Source: Gonium pectorale
Taxonomy: Eukaryota; Chlorophyta; Chlorophyceae; Chlamydomonadales; Volvocaceae
DNA: 14,189 nt
Assembly: GCA_001584585.1 (NCBI GenBank)
Contig: LSYV01000402.1
Span: 2,397 to 16,585, forward strand
Reading direction: 5' to 3'
The notes beneath the pieces are model-generated. The model did not search any database. It was not told the origin of the DNA and saw only the letters and a list, made by a program, of their open reading frames with translations. The translations under genes were made by a program, and so were the position numbers. Shown in pieces: positions 1 through 11,800 of this stretch. Positions within the stretch are counted from its first letter, which is position 1. Each line of letters begins with the position of its first letter.

Positions 1-484
1 CCAGGGGGCGGGTCCAACGGGTCACGACTGCGGTGCGCGCGGTGCCCGTTTGCTCTTCACCTGACGGGGGCCTTGTATGCTCAATCTCCTGCGCAAGCGC
101 GCTCTACGTCAGGACGCGCAACCGAGCAGTAGAAGCCGTGCTGGGGCACGAGGGCGTCCCTGTAGTTGAGCCTGTAGCAGGGTGTCGGCTCAGATTGGTG
201 CACATGTTCATTTTACCGTCACCTGTCTTTGCATGATGCGTTCGCTTGGTTTACCGTCGTGTTGCCATGCTTCCATTTTCGTCAGTGCGTTGCATTGGCG
301 TGTATCATTACCGGTGTTGGATCTGTTTGTGGTTCCGGTTGGTGGTTCTTGATCGCCGTACCGGTCGCGTGTGTTTTAGGCCGAGGCAGCGCCTGTTGCC
401 GCTGTCTCGTCCTGCTCTTGGGCAGTAGGCCCATGAGCAGCTAGCAGACCCCTTTCGTTAGGTTGACCGACTAGCGGAAGGTCA
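1..484 (+). other. Probable 3' UTR of a plus-strand gene lying left of the window
   Basis: Several short open frames exist, one open from the window edge to a TGA at 234-236, but none shows recognisable protein sequence. The texture becomes T/G-rich after 240 and leads to a TGTAA. I read it as untranslated tail, possibly with a few last codons at the very edge. No product can be named. Confidence 0.35.
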
Positions 485-489
485 TGTAA
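485..489 (+). terminator. Candidate polyadenylation signal TGTAA, plus strand
   Basis: TGTAA in TCATGTAAGGTTC. It fits the transcript end of a gene entering from the left and converging on NNT. Support is the motif and the T/G-rich sequence before it only. Confidence 0.45.
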
Positions 490-2206
490 GGTTCTTGCCA
501 CCAACCTTCGAGCCTACGTCGCTGATTCCCCTTCTCGTGACGCCGTGACACCACTTCCCATACCGTATTGGATGAAAGCCGTTAAGCAAGCAAGCGCGAG
601 CGAGCGTGCGCAAGCAGCATCGGCAAGCGGGGCACATGGGTGCCATGTTTTCTTCTCTCTTCGTCTCCCTTCCTCTACGCGCTGCAGGCTAGACCTTGGC
701 CGCTCGGTAGCACGCGCGATGAGGAGAGAGACAGACACATATCCCAAGTCACGGGCATGCACGTGAAACGCACGTTGTGCAGTAAACGAGCACGACAAGG
801 GACCGCGCCGGCACAGCCTGCTCAACACACCTTCCCTCCTTCTGCCCCCACGGCGGAGTACGCGAACAGCGAGTCTCACGCGGCGTGTGCGCGCGCCTCA
901 ATTGAGGTGTGTGTGTGGGGGCGGGGGGGGGGGCGTTGCTGCCGAGAGCTTCTGGAACGTTGAGGAGGCCGTTGTGAAGCAGCCGCATTTCTTAGACAAC
1001 TGCATCTTTGGCCGAACGTACGGCGTCGGGTTGCTCGTCCTGACCTAGAGCGTGCTGACGTCCACGGCCCAACCTCCGCCCACATGGATCGGCTGCAGTC
1101 GGCTCTGCCCTCGCGCGGAGCAACCCAGGGAATGCCGTGCGCTCCCCGCCCGGCGAGGGGGCGGACCTGCTGGTGCAGACGTGGTCACGTGGAGCGCCTG
1201 CCTTGCGCTAAAAAAGCTCCAGCTGGAGTAGCTGGACTGCTGGAGGACCGGCTGGACGCCAGCTCCAACCCCGTGCGCCTCAGGCTGCAGTCTCCGGGGG
1301 CTGATACCGTGTCTGTGTACGATCGACCCGCTCTACCGTACCGTACCCAGAACACTGCTGCAATTCGGTGTTGTAGTTCTGGGGTGAGTGAGAAGGGCGC
1401 GCCGCTGTCTTGCGCAAAGAGGTTACATTTCTCTAACGTCATCAATGCATCAACGCAAACCTAACCAAGCAGTTCAGGACCCCCCGACCCTGAGCTAATT
1501 CACCATTTCGATCAAGATCACTCAGCCGGAGGAGCGCAGGGGGGCGCTCGTCCGGCCGGCACCCACAATTGCGATACCCGAATACATATATAGATCGCAA
1601 TCTCCGCACCATTCTTCCTCCACAGCGCCCTGACGTCACCTGTGTGCGCGGTGACCCACGGGTCGGCCAAGAAGGTGCTTATTCGCCCACCATAAAGTTG
1701 GCGGCCAGAGCTGGCAGTCCGTATCAACCATGGTTCAGGCCACGGACGCGCGTATCCGACCCAAACGACAAGTACGGCGCCGTTGGATGCACTGACTATG
1801 GTCACGGCCAGAAGAGCAAACAGATGAGTGTAGGGCGGCCGGCAGAGAATGCGGCACGGCCGACTCGCGAGCCCTTCTGAGCAGATTGCCGATCGGGGCC
1901 AACCAACCCGCAAGGGAGAAACCTAGACCAACAGCAGGGGGAAAAAGAATGCAGCTCGCCCCTCGTCCGCAGAACGTGTGCCCCCGCAGCCGGGGGGCAA
2001 CACGCGTGCGAAGAACGCTGGCATAGTCCCACGGGTTCCAGGCCTGAATACCGCCTGGAAAAAGAATCATCGCGACCTCTACTTGGGATGTACCATCTTG
2101 ACCAACGAACACATCAAGCGAACAAAACGACACATGGCTTCCCTCGAAACCGGGACACAGTACTGCTTGGCAACTGCGGGCCTTCGAAAAGCGCCCTGCT
2201 GCCTGT
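490..2206. other. Convergent intergenic spacer, no gene seen
   Basis: About 1.7 kb. Open frames on both strands (the longest is 186 codons, minus strand, 1735-2295) have no recognisable motif and no splice structure. It holds an AGC/AAGC-rich stretch near 580-630, a 12-bp palindrome CCTCAATTGAGG at 896-907 followed by GT repeats and an 11-G run at 923-933, a CTGG-rich stretch with the palindrome CTCCAGCTGGAG at 1217-1228, and CCGTACCGTACC near 1336-1347. No transposase, tRNA or rRNA. Confidence 0.5.
896..907. repeat. 12-bp perfect palindrome next to a GT and poly-G tract
   Basis: CCTCAATTGAGG, followed directly by TGTGTGTG and an interrupted G run ending at 933. Simple-sequence DNA; no function assigned. 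Confidence 0.6.
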
Positions 2207-2211
2207 TTACA
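2207..2211 (-). terminator. Candidate polyadenylation signal TGTAA of NNT
   Basis: First TGTAA on the gene's strand after the stop, in the context GATGTAAACAGG. TGTAA is the established chlorophycean poly(A) signal. Cleavage would be expected 10-20 nt further, near 2190. Confidence 0.6.
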
Positions 2212-2754
2212 TCTTCCGTACGTCTCCGTACAAACCCGTAAGAAAGCGTACGGCAAATGCGTCGTCTTCAGGCGTGTGGTGTGTGCGCCAACCATGCCAA
2301 GCTCTCTTCACGGCAGTGCACCGACGCAGGGGGAAGCCAGATCAAATATGGATGCGCATGGGACATACCCGCAACGATATGCGTGAACTGCGCCGGCCCA
2401 GCAACATGCCCACACACATGGGACGTGTGGAGAGACCGCCGCACGAGCACTGGGCCTGCGCTCCGAGCCCGAGACTAGACCCCAACGGCGCCTGCTTGCC
2501 TCCGACCCATAACCACATCACACGCGAGTGATCGACGCCCGACGGGAAGGCCGAACGCACTTGAGCTCGGCCCTATCCCACAATGCTTCCTGCCCTTGTG
2601 TTGGGGCACGGGGCAGGGGTGAGGCCCGCCGTGCTGGCCTCTGCGCTCCACCGCCCACCCCGTAAAACTCAACTTGCTAGGGGTTGCAGGCAGGGGCCAC
2701 CTCCCCCCCCCCCGGGCTGCGCCCAGAGGCGCGCTCACCCGGAGCTGCGCGCTC
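2212..2754 (-). other. NNT 3' untranslated region (predicted)
   Basis: Sequence between the stop and the first sense-strand TGTAA. No conserved reading frame is visible. It includes a C-run at 2703-2713 (G-run in the transcript). The length of about 540 nt is plausible for a volvocine 3' UTR, which is inference. Confidence 0.6.
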
Positions 2755-2844
2755 TCACTTCTTGACCCCAAGAGCCTCGTTGACGCGGGTGAGCAGCGCG
2801 TCCGTCATCTTCTTGGCGTCGCCCAGGAGCATCCAGGTGTTGGG
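2755..2844 (-). CDS. NNT: NNT exon 22: C-terminus and stop
   Basis: Encodes residues 1063-1091, [20 protein letters not shown] to a Lys-Lys end, then TGA at 2757-2755. LLGDAKK is the terminal helix motif of the family. Acceptor CCCAG. Confidence 0.97.
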   Translation of the reverse strand, partial: PNTWMLLGDAKKMTDALLTRVNEALGVKK

Positions 2845-5800
2845 CTGAGGGGGAGTGGGCGAGGTTGAGGTTGCCGGGGGGCAGGGGGCGGGGGGTAAAC
2901 GGAGGGACGGGTTGACGCTACGGGTACGTGGCAGCGGGCGAGGCGCCCGCCATTGGCCGTACGGAGCACTCTCTTGTTGACGAGGACCCAGTGCGCGGAG
3001 GAGAAGCACAGCCATCTCGTATTTGTGGGCACACCCACACATTGTCGACACACTCCCTGTACCGTATACACATGTGGGCCCCAACCCTCCCACGCCGTCC
3101 CCACCACCACCACCACCCCCACCGGCCCCACCTTGTAGAACACCGGGTTGTCGGCGCCCGCGTAGCCGGCGCCCATGGTGCGCTTCATGAACACCACCTG
3201 CTTGGAGCGCCACACCTCGATCACCGGCATGCCTACGGGGGAGGGCGAGGGGGGGTGGCACCGGAGAGTTGTGCGGGCGTCGGCGGGGCGAAGGGTTGTG
3301 GCGTTACAGGAGCATGCGGGCAGCAGCAGCTTCCAGCAAACAAGCGGACAGCGATAGCGCGCGCGGCGGCGCCGACTGTGGGGGACCCGGGTGCGCCGAC
3401 TGTGGGGGACCCGGGTGCGCCGGCTGTAGGGGACCCGGGTGCGTGAGTACCGTAGTAGCACACGCCACATTCCGCGCGTACAAGGCGCACACACGCATCC
3501 ACATCCACATCCACACACCCGGCCTCCGTGTCCCGCCCCGCCCGCTTTCGCGCGCCCGCAACACCTACCAGCGATGACGGAGCTGGGGTCCTCCACCGCC
3601 GCGCTGTTGACCGTGTCGTTGGCGCCGATGACCAGGCACACGTCCGCCTCCTCAATCTCCTCATTGATCTCGTCCATCTCAAACACGACATCGTACGGCA
3701 CGCCCGCCTCAGCGAGCAGCACGTTGAGCTGCCCCGGCATGCGGCCAGCCACGGGGTGGATGCCGAACTTGACCTGCGGCAGTTGGGAGGTGGGGGAGGC
3801 AGGGGGGCGGGGTTAGAAAGACACGGGACAGCTGGGTGGCTACTCCGGACGAGAGCGTGACGACAGGGAATCGTTGAGAGTCGGAGAGCAAGGCGCGAGC
3901 GGCCCCCCCGGGGGTGTCCAACTCGGACTTCGCAATGGCGGCTTCACCCCATGATGGGGCTTCACACCATGAAGCTGCCCAACAGTCCCCATCCCGCCGA
4001 TCATACAAGGCGCGCACACCCGGCGGGCTCCTCCTGTGCGCCGATCGGGGGTCACATGAGCTGCCGGCTGCTTTGCCCCTGGTTGCCTCGAGCTACGAAC
4101 CCATCGTAAATGGCAGCCTCCACACCCGTACACATCGTGCACACCAGTAAACGTCATACACACACATACACACCCGTACACACCCGTACACACACGTGCC
4201 CGCATATGCAAACACGACGCACCAGCCCGCCCAGACCTGCCACCGCCCACCTGGATGCCCTTGTCGGTGAGGTTCTTGGCCAGCTCCGCCACCGGGTACT
4301 GTGCGTTGGCGACCGCCATGCCGTAGCCCGGCACGATGAGCACCTTGGACGCGGCGGTGAGCGCCTCGGCGGTGCCGTTGACGTCGATCTCCTGGTGCAC
4401 AAGCACCTCGGTCGACTTCTCCGCCTTCTTGGCGCCCTGCGTCTCGTAGCCGCCCAGGATGACGTTGGGCAGCGAGCGGTTCATGGCCTGACAAGGGGGG
4501 CCAGGGAGGGGGTGGACAGGCCAAAAGGGGAGGGGGAAAGGGTGAGAGGAGGGTTGGGAGTAGGCGGTAATGGGGACAGGGCGGGGAGAAGGGGGGTAGG
4601 AGGCGTGGCGGGTAACAGCGACGATGGCTGGCTGGCTGCAACAGACGCGGGGGGGGGGGCGGGATGAGGCAGGGTGAGCCAGGTAGGGTGGCTTGCATAG
4701 TAACGGTTAGAAACAGTCGTGCCGTGCGTACACTCACCGTGCACATAATGTACGATAGGATGGCACCGGACGAGCCGATGAGGGCGCCCACCGCCGTCAG
4801 CAGGTCGTTGTTGAGCATGAAGCCCTCCGCGCACAGCGCGTAGCCTGCGGTTGGTGGTGGGTGGTGGGTGATTGGTGGTGGGTGGTTGGTGGTGGGTGGT
4901 TGGTGGTGGGTGGTTGGTGGTGGCCAGCACGGTTGGGATGGTATACGCGTTTGGATCGCTGTCCGATGCAGCACTGTTCTCGAACGCCTAGGCCTCGTCC
5001 GCATGCCACCCCAACTACATCGTCCCCCCATCCTGCCACTGCTGCCGTCCTATCGTGACCTATTGCAATGGTAGCTGCGGCCTCATAACTGCCAACCGCC
5101 AACCACACCCACCCGAGTACGAGTTGAGCAGCGTGATCACCACGGGCATGTCGGCGCCGCCGATGGAGGCGGTCATGTGCGCGCCCTTGACGCCCGCCAG
5201 CAGGCCCACCGCCGCCAGCGCCGCCACGCCCGTGGCGGCGCCGTCGGCGGTGCTGGGGTCGGCGGCCAGGAAGGCGGCGCCGCAGGCGAGGTTAGCGGCC
5301 AGCAGCGCCAGGTTGATCTGGTTCTTGAAGGGCAGGCTGAGCGGGTCCGACTTGAGCAGGCCGTGCAGCTTGCCGAAGGCGACGGCGGAGCCGGTGAGCG
5401 TGATGGCGCCGATGAAGTCGCCCAGGTAGGCGGTCACCTGGGGCCGAGTGGGGAGGAGGGAGAGAGCGTTGGGAGGCGGGGGGTAGGGTGGGGAGGTATA
5501 AACGCAGTCCGTGGGGAGCACATCCGATGCCCTGCGGTGTACATGTCTCGTACATCCGTACGACACGTGCCGTCACAGCGCCGTACGCACGTACCTTGTG
5601 CGTCATGTCCAGGCCGTGCGCCGGGTCGGCGGCCATGACGTTGGCGATCGAGGTGGTGGCGGCCGCCAGGCCGACCAGCGAGTGGAAGGCGGCGACCATC
5701 TGCGGCAGCTCCGTGATCTTCATGTTCTTGCCAATGTAGTGGCCGGCGGCTGGGGTGGGGGGAGACGGGGGGTGGAAAGCAAGCCGGGATCAGGACCGTT

Positions 5801-8800
5801 GGGCGGGCAGTATCCCTGCACATGGGCGCACTCGCACCCTCAACAGGCACCCTCAAAAGGCCCTGAACAGGCACCTGAACAGGCCGCTTCTCGGTCAGCT
5901 GTCCCCGATTCGACCGCTCGGCCGCCGCTCACCGCGTCGACCCACCCCAGACCAGAAGCCACAACCCACACACCCCGTCCGCCCTCGGTTCGTCGTCAGT
6001 CCGACACCCCCCCCGCCCCTCCCACCCCTCCGATCCTCCCTCACCTGCGCCCGCCCCCAGCATGGCCAGCACCTGGCCGTACACCAGCGCCGGGGCGTGC
6101 ATGACGCCCAGCGTGGTGGCAATGCCGGTGCTCACGCCCGCCATGCCCATGGCGTTACCTGCCCAGGAGACCAAAGGGGGCGGCGGAAAATATATCATTC
6201 GACGTCAGGACGGCTTTGGGCGCTGTGCCCATGGTGTAGCGCCATGACATGTCGGTTGTCGGTTGTGGGTCGCACGAAACACAGACGCGTAGCATGGCAC
6301 GTGCCGAGGAGCCGCCCGACAGGCAACCGATGCCAACTGACAACTGTCAATGCCGTCTGCCAACCGCCCGCAACCACCCACCGGCGCGCGCGCTCGACTG
6401 GTTGGCCAGGCAGGCGATGGCGGCGATGCAGAGGGCCGAGGAGGCCAGGTAGGAGGCCGAGGTGAGGCCGGGCGCGTCGCCGCCGGCCAGCAGGGAGCCC
6501 AGCACAAAGCCGCCAATCAGGGTGGCGGCTGCGTGCGAGGGAGGGAGAGGGGCGGCGGGCGGCGAGGTGAGGTTGGGACATGAGGGTGCGGGCATGGAGG
6601 TGAAGGCGGTTGTGGAGTTGCGGAGGAGGTTCCGGATAGCAGATGGAAGGCAACGTGCGGCGGGGGTGGGAGACGTGTGGACTCGGCTCCATTCTCGAAG
6701 TCGCAGTCGCACTCCCCTCGCCCGCGCGTGATCATCAGAGAGCCGAGGGGAGGGGGCCAACCCCGCCGCGCGCACGGCATCACACAAGACGTGCGGTGCG
6801 GCAGGTGTTGCTGCCGTACCAACCGCCAACGCGACCCACCCGGCGCGGCGTACAGCTGGTTGTACTCGATGGGGTCGGTGGGCCGCTTGAACATGTCCAG
6901 CATGCGCTGCGTGATGGTGAAGCCGCCGCCGATGTTGACGGCGCTCGCCGCCACCGCCGTGGCCGCCAGAGCCTATGGGGGCCGCAGCACGACGCAGTTC
7001 AGGCGGGTGGGTGGGCGGGTCAGGAACGCGAAGCGGCACGTCACGCCCGGCCCACTCGCAGTGCGGTTCGCGCGTATCTTCCCGAGGGGCACTCCGCCTG
7101 CCCGTCACCCCAAGCATCGGCAGCCGCGCCTGGCGCCCCTCATTCTCGCAATCATTCGCGCGACCCTCGCAACCGCCACACGTACCACGCCGTCAGCACA
7201 CGGCTTCCCTGCCCTCCTCCTCACCCGACCTCCGCGACCCCGCCCCCTCCCTCCCCCCGCCCCCAAACCGACTCGCCTGCGCGGGAGTGCTGGGCACCAG
7301 GCCGCCGCCCGCCAGCAGCATGCCGCCCACGGCCGTGAGCCCGCTCACGGCGTTGGTGACCGACATGAGCGGCGAGTGCAGCGCGGGCACCACGCCCCAC
7401 ACCGTCTGGTAGCCGCAGATGGACGCCAGCCCGAACTTGGTCAGCATGGCGGAGAAGGCGGGGTTGGGCGCGGAGGCGCCCACCAGCAGCGTGCCTGGGG
7501 GGTGGGGTGGCGGGCAGGGAGGGGGGCAGGAGGGGTGACGTGGGGCGGGGGACATGGGGCTTGGAACCGAGGAGATTGGCCGGGGAGGGAGGGGTGCGGA
7601 CCGGAAAGAGGATTTCCCGACACGGGAGCATCCGCCGTCATGGAGGCGCCGCCATACAGAAGGCAATCTCCCGCAGCCGCCTGCCGGTCCGCTGGCCAGG
7701 GATGATCCGAACCGAACCGAGCCGAGCCGTCCGGCACTCGCAGCCCCCTGTCCCGCAGTCCCCACAGTCCACACCGCGTCCCTCACCAGCGATGGCGGCC
7801 GAGGCGGTGATGGCGTTGTTCTTGGTGGGCTCGTACAGGTCGACGGGGCCCGCCTCCTTCTTGTGGTCCTTCTCGGTGCGCACGACGGTGTTGGCGGCGG
7901 GGATGACCCCGGCGGGGGCGGGCCAGCGCAGCTCGCCGTTCTCGAGCACCAGCGAGCCGCTGCGGGGACCGGCAGCACGATCAGCCCAGATCGGGAGAGG
8001 AAGAGAATCCGTGTTCACCACAGGGCATGAGGGAGCGAAAACCCAAACGCGTCGGGGACGGGTACAGTTGTGGCTGGCACCAAGAAGCGCCCGGGAAAAT
8101 CAATGCAAAGGCCCAGCCAACCAAATTTAGCGCCTGCGTTTGTTCACCCACACATCCCCGTACGTACAAACGCCGTACTGTACGGCCCTCACACGGACGC
8201 ACCGGATGACGGGGTCGGCGTGGTCGACAGCGAAGTGGCCCTTGGGCCCGCCCGTGAAGGGCCCCGCGGACAGCAGCAGCTTGGAGATGTTGTTGGCGTA
8301 CAGCGAGGACGACTGGCCGGCCATGCGGGAGGGCATGTCCGTGTAGCCCAGCACCGTGACGCGGTTGGCCGTCTTGACCACCTCGCCCGGCTTGGTGTAG
8401 GCGCAGTTGCCGCCCGCCTCGGCGGACAGGTCCACGATCACCGAGCCTGGGCGGGTGGGGGGTGCGGGGTGGGGGGAGGATGGGTGGGCATGCAGCGGGC
8501 CGGGGGGCTGCGAGGGGCCGGGAGAGCGAGTGCGCCTGTCTGTGCTGGAGCGGGAGCGGGAGCGGGAGTGGGAGCGGGAGCGGGAGCGGGAGCGGCTTCA
8601 TGTGATTCCCCCTCGCGGCCCCATCCCACCCCTGTTTCGACCCGGTTTTCCGTACAGGTAAATGCCGACCTCGCCCCGAACCCGGCCCCGCCCCGGCGCC
8701 CCACCCGGCTTCATGGAGTCCACCATGTCCTTGGTGATGAGCAGCGGGGCACCCTTGCCGGGGATGAGGGCGGTGGTGACGATGATGTCCACCTCCTTGG

Positions 8801-11800
8801 CCTGGGCGGCAAACAGCTTCATCTGGGGGTGGGAGCGCACGGGGTAGGGAGGAGTGGAACGTGTCCTCAGGCGTTCTCGGAGAGGGAGGAGGCGGCGGAG
8901 AGCGAAGCGAGCGTGTCACTGGGACGGTGGGCGGTGGACGGTGGACGGTGGCGCTGTGGGGCGGCACCTTCCGTGCATGCGTGACGGCGGTTGCGCCCCA
9001 TCCCACTCCATGCCTGTCCCGCCCGTCCCCCACCCCGCCCTCACTCCCTCGCCCCGACGCCCACCCCTACCCAACCCACAGCCCCTCCCAAGCACACGCC
9101 CGTGCAGTGGGCCCCTCCCGCCCTCCCTCCCTCCCTCCCTCCCTCCCTCCCGCCTCATGGGCCACATCCCTCCTCGCAAGCCCGCCCGCCCTGCCGCCCG
9201 CCCGCCAACTCGGCTGCTGCCCCCCGCCCGGCCCCACCTCCGCCTCGATGAAGGCGGGGCTCATCTCCTTGGAGTAGCCCGTGCCGCTCTCGCCCTCCTC
9301 CTGGATCTCCACCGTCAGGAACTCGGCGCCCATGGATTTGGCCTGCGAAGTGGGGGGCCGCGGTAGCGGGTAACGGGCAGCGGGTGGCGGGGGGCGGGTG
9401 AGGGGGTTCACAACAGCACCCTGGTATGAAGGGGTGAGGGCGGGGTAGGTCGGCGGCGGGGTTGGCGGCGGGGGTAAGGGCGGGGGTGGAGATCACGTGG
9501 AGGGGCCATGGCGGCCCTGGGGGAGGCGACCCAACTGGACCATTCGCCGCGAGCGGGATGAGGCTAGCCCAGCAGCCGGGGGCGGACCCGGGGCCGGACT
9601 GCAGGCGCCGCGCGGACGGCTGAGACGAGCCCGGCCTCGTGGCTGACGGGCAGGCAGGCGGAGACCCCCCCTCCCGGCCCCTCGCTCCCCCGCACCCACC
9701 TGCTCCCGCACCGCCCCGCGCGTGTCGAACACGCGCACGATGGCGCCCAGGCTCTTGGCGGCGCCCACCGCCGCCAGGCCCGCCACGCCGCCGCCGATGA
9801 CGAGCACCTTGGCGGGCGGGATGCGGCCGGCGGCCGTGATTTGGCCGTTGAGGAAGCGCTCAAAGTGCTGCGTCGCCTCGGTGATGGCCCTGCAGAGGGG
9901 GGTGCGCAGCGGTGGAGGGCGGGTTGGGGCGGGGAGGGGACGGGAGCGCGGAGGAGCGGGCCTCTTCCGATGAAGGGTGAAGGCCGAGGGGCTGGGCGGG
10001 TGGCCTGCCGCGCGGGTCACTTGGGGGGGACAGCATTGCGCGCCGTGACCAAGAGTCGTGACGTGAGCTTCCCTGCACCCAACCGGAAGCCCAGCAATCC
10101 CCTCATAACCAGACACCCCCCCTTGCCCCTGACCCCACCTGCCAACCCCACCTCCAGGCAGCTCTCGCCCCTGCTCAACAGCGTGTACGGCACACGTGCC
10201 GTGTGCACTTTCGTCCCGACAGGAGCATCCGCCAAACCCTCTTGTGTCAACACATCACCATCATCCGGGAGGGGGAGGGCAGGCCGAACCAAAGACGAGC
10301 TTGCAGCGGCTGCCGGCGCTGCGCGCCAGCCAGCTGCCTGCCGCCGTGTCCTCGCGCCCCCTTCACGCGCAGCCCGCCTTCCCCCTCCCCACCACAGTGA
10401 CCGCACCATCACGCGCCCTCACCTGTAGCCGGCTATGTTGGCCATGGAGCTGAGCGAGTCGAACATCTGGGCCCGACTGCGGGAGAAGGGGTTGACAAGT
10501 GACGAAGACGTGAACGGGAACGAAGCACGGAGCTTTCAACCCGAGGGCGGAGGATGGCGTTCCCGCGGTTCAATAATGCGCAAGAGTATCGCCGCAGGGC
10601 GCGCTTGGGACGGGGGCGGGTATAGGTTTGATAGGAGCTACACTGAAGCCACCGAGAATCAATCGCGGCGCCGCCGTGAATGCGGCGCCCACTGGTGGGG
10701 TGGGGTGGGTGGGTGGGGGGGTGAGCAGCGTCGTTCCCCCGAGCCACACGCACACGCACACACCATCACGACATCATCACTTTCGCGCTTACGCTCGTCG
10801 TATGCGTTGTTCCTTTTCAACACACACCATCCCGCGCCGCCCTCGGGCTTATCTAATGCAAACGCCATTCAACCCAAGGGACCCCGCCCCGCCCCTCGTT
10901 GCCGTACCCGGGCACGCGCCCGCCCGCCCGCCCGACCTCACCTGATGGTCCGCGGGATGCAGTCCATGCCCAGGGCGGTGGCCTTGCGCGCCGCCAGCGC
11001 CTCCACCAGCTCCTTGTTGCGCGCGGGGTACAGGTAGCTCAGCAGGCTGGGGTGGGGCGGGGAGGGGGCGAGGCGGGAATGTGGAAGGTACAGGACTCTT
11101 CAAGGACACAGGTTTGCTAATGAACTGGCCAGGAGTAAAATTGGGCGGAGGGACTGAGGTGTGGGCGAAAGGGAGGGGCGGAACAGTGAGGTGGAGGCAC
11201 CGGCGTGGTCCGGGCGGTGCCCTCAGGCCCATCCCGCGGGCCCATCTAGCAGTACGGAGCACAGAAGGCAGGACTGTACGGCGCTGGACAGTCCGGCCCA
11301 CACATTCAACCACCCAAACCCACACATTCTGCTTCCAGTCCGCAACCAGTGGGTTCCTTCTGCGTCCCGGCTCCCGTTCAACGGGCCACGGGGCCACCGG
11401 GGCTGTCGGCTAGGGCCGCTCGCTCGCTAGCTTGCGCCCGCGCTGCTTCTCTGGCATCCTGAGCTCGCTGCGTGTACGATCAGCCCCAGCGATACCGCAA
11501 ACGTCCTTGTCCATGCCAGCCCCGCCCACACCATCACTCCTCGATGCACACTCCTCGATGCACACCCAGGGGGGGGGCGTGCATGCTGCTGCGGCCTGCA
11601 CGCCGCGCCCCGCACCCGAGACACCTCCCCGCCCGCCAGCCCGTACGTCCCGCGCTCCATCTCCCCTCCCCTCCCCTCCCCTCCCCTCCCCTCGTGCACC
11701 CACATGGTCCCCTCCTTCATCTTGGCCACCTCGTCCAGCCCGGGCGGCCGCACGCGCAGCACCACATCCGCCGCGTGGGCAGCAGCGCTGTCCACCACGC

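Larger units (their letters stand above)
3233..3568 (-). other. NNT intron 20
   Basis: GTAGGT...GTAG, 336 nt, phase 1. Holds the 24-bp tandem repeat and the CATCCA repeat. C-rich 3' end and G-rich 5' end in the transcript. Confidence 0.93.
11047..11703 (-). other. NNT intron 4
   Basis: GTGGGT...CCCAG, 657 nt, phase 2. Holds the CTCCC repeat by the donor, the 14-bp duplication and a dyad. No gene seen. Confidence 0.92.

Noticed and set aside
514..879. 121-codon minus-strand open frame
   Set aside because: Arg/Ala-rich chance frame in the intergenic spacer with no motif.
1735..2295. 186-codon minus-strand open frame
   Set aside because: No recognisable motif, overlaps the predicted 3' end of NNT, and its composition looks like random GC-rich translation. 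Long chance frames are common here.
3371..3442. CRISPR-like array
   Set aside because: Units are directly adjacent with no spacers, and the locus is an intron of a nuclear gene.
2805..3752. 315-codon minus-strand frame as one continuous exon
   Set aside because: Only 3569-3752 is real coding (part of exon 20). The rest reads through introns 20 and 21, and the exon 21 coding lies in the same frame only by chance.
8547..8594. Coding repeat (Arg-Glu rich peptide)
   Set aside because: The plus-strand frame gives an Arg-Glu run, but the hexamer lies inside intron 9 of a well-defined gene.
8070..8984. 304-codon plus-strand open frame
   Set aside because: Antisense shadow of exons 9 and 10, produced by GC-rich codons.
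7981..9033. 350-codon minus-strand open frame
   Set aside because: Off-frame translation across exons 9 and 10 and their introns; low-complexity Pro/Leu/Arg.
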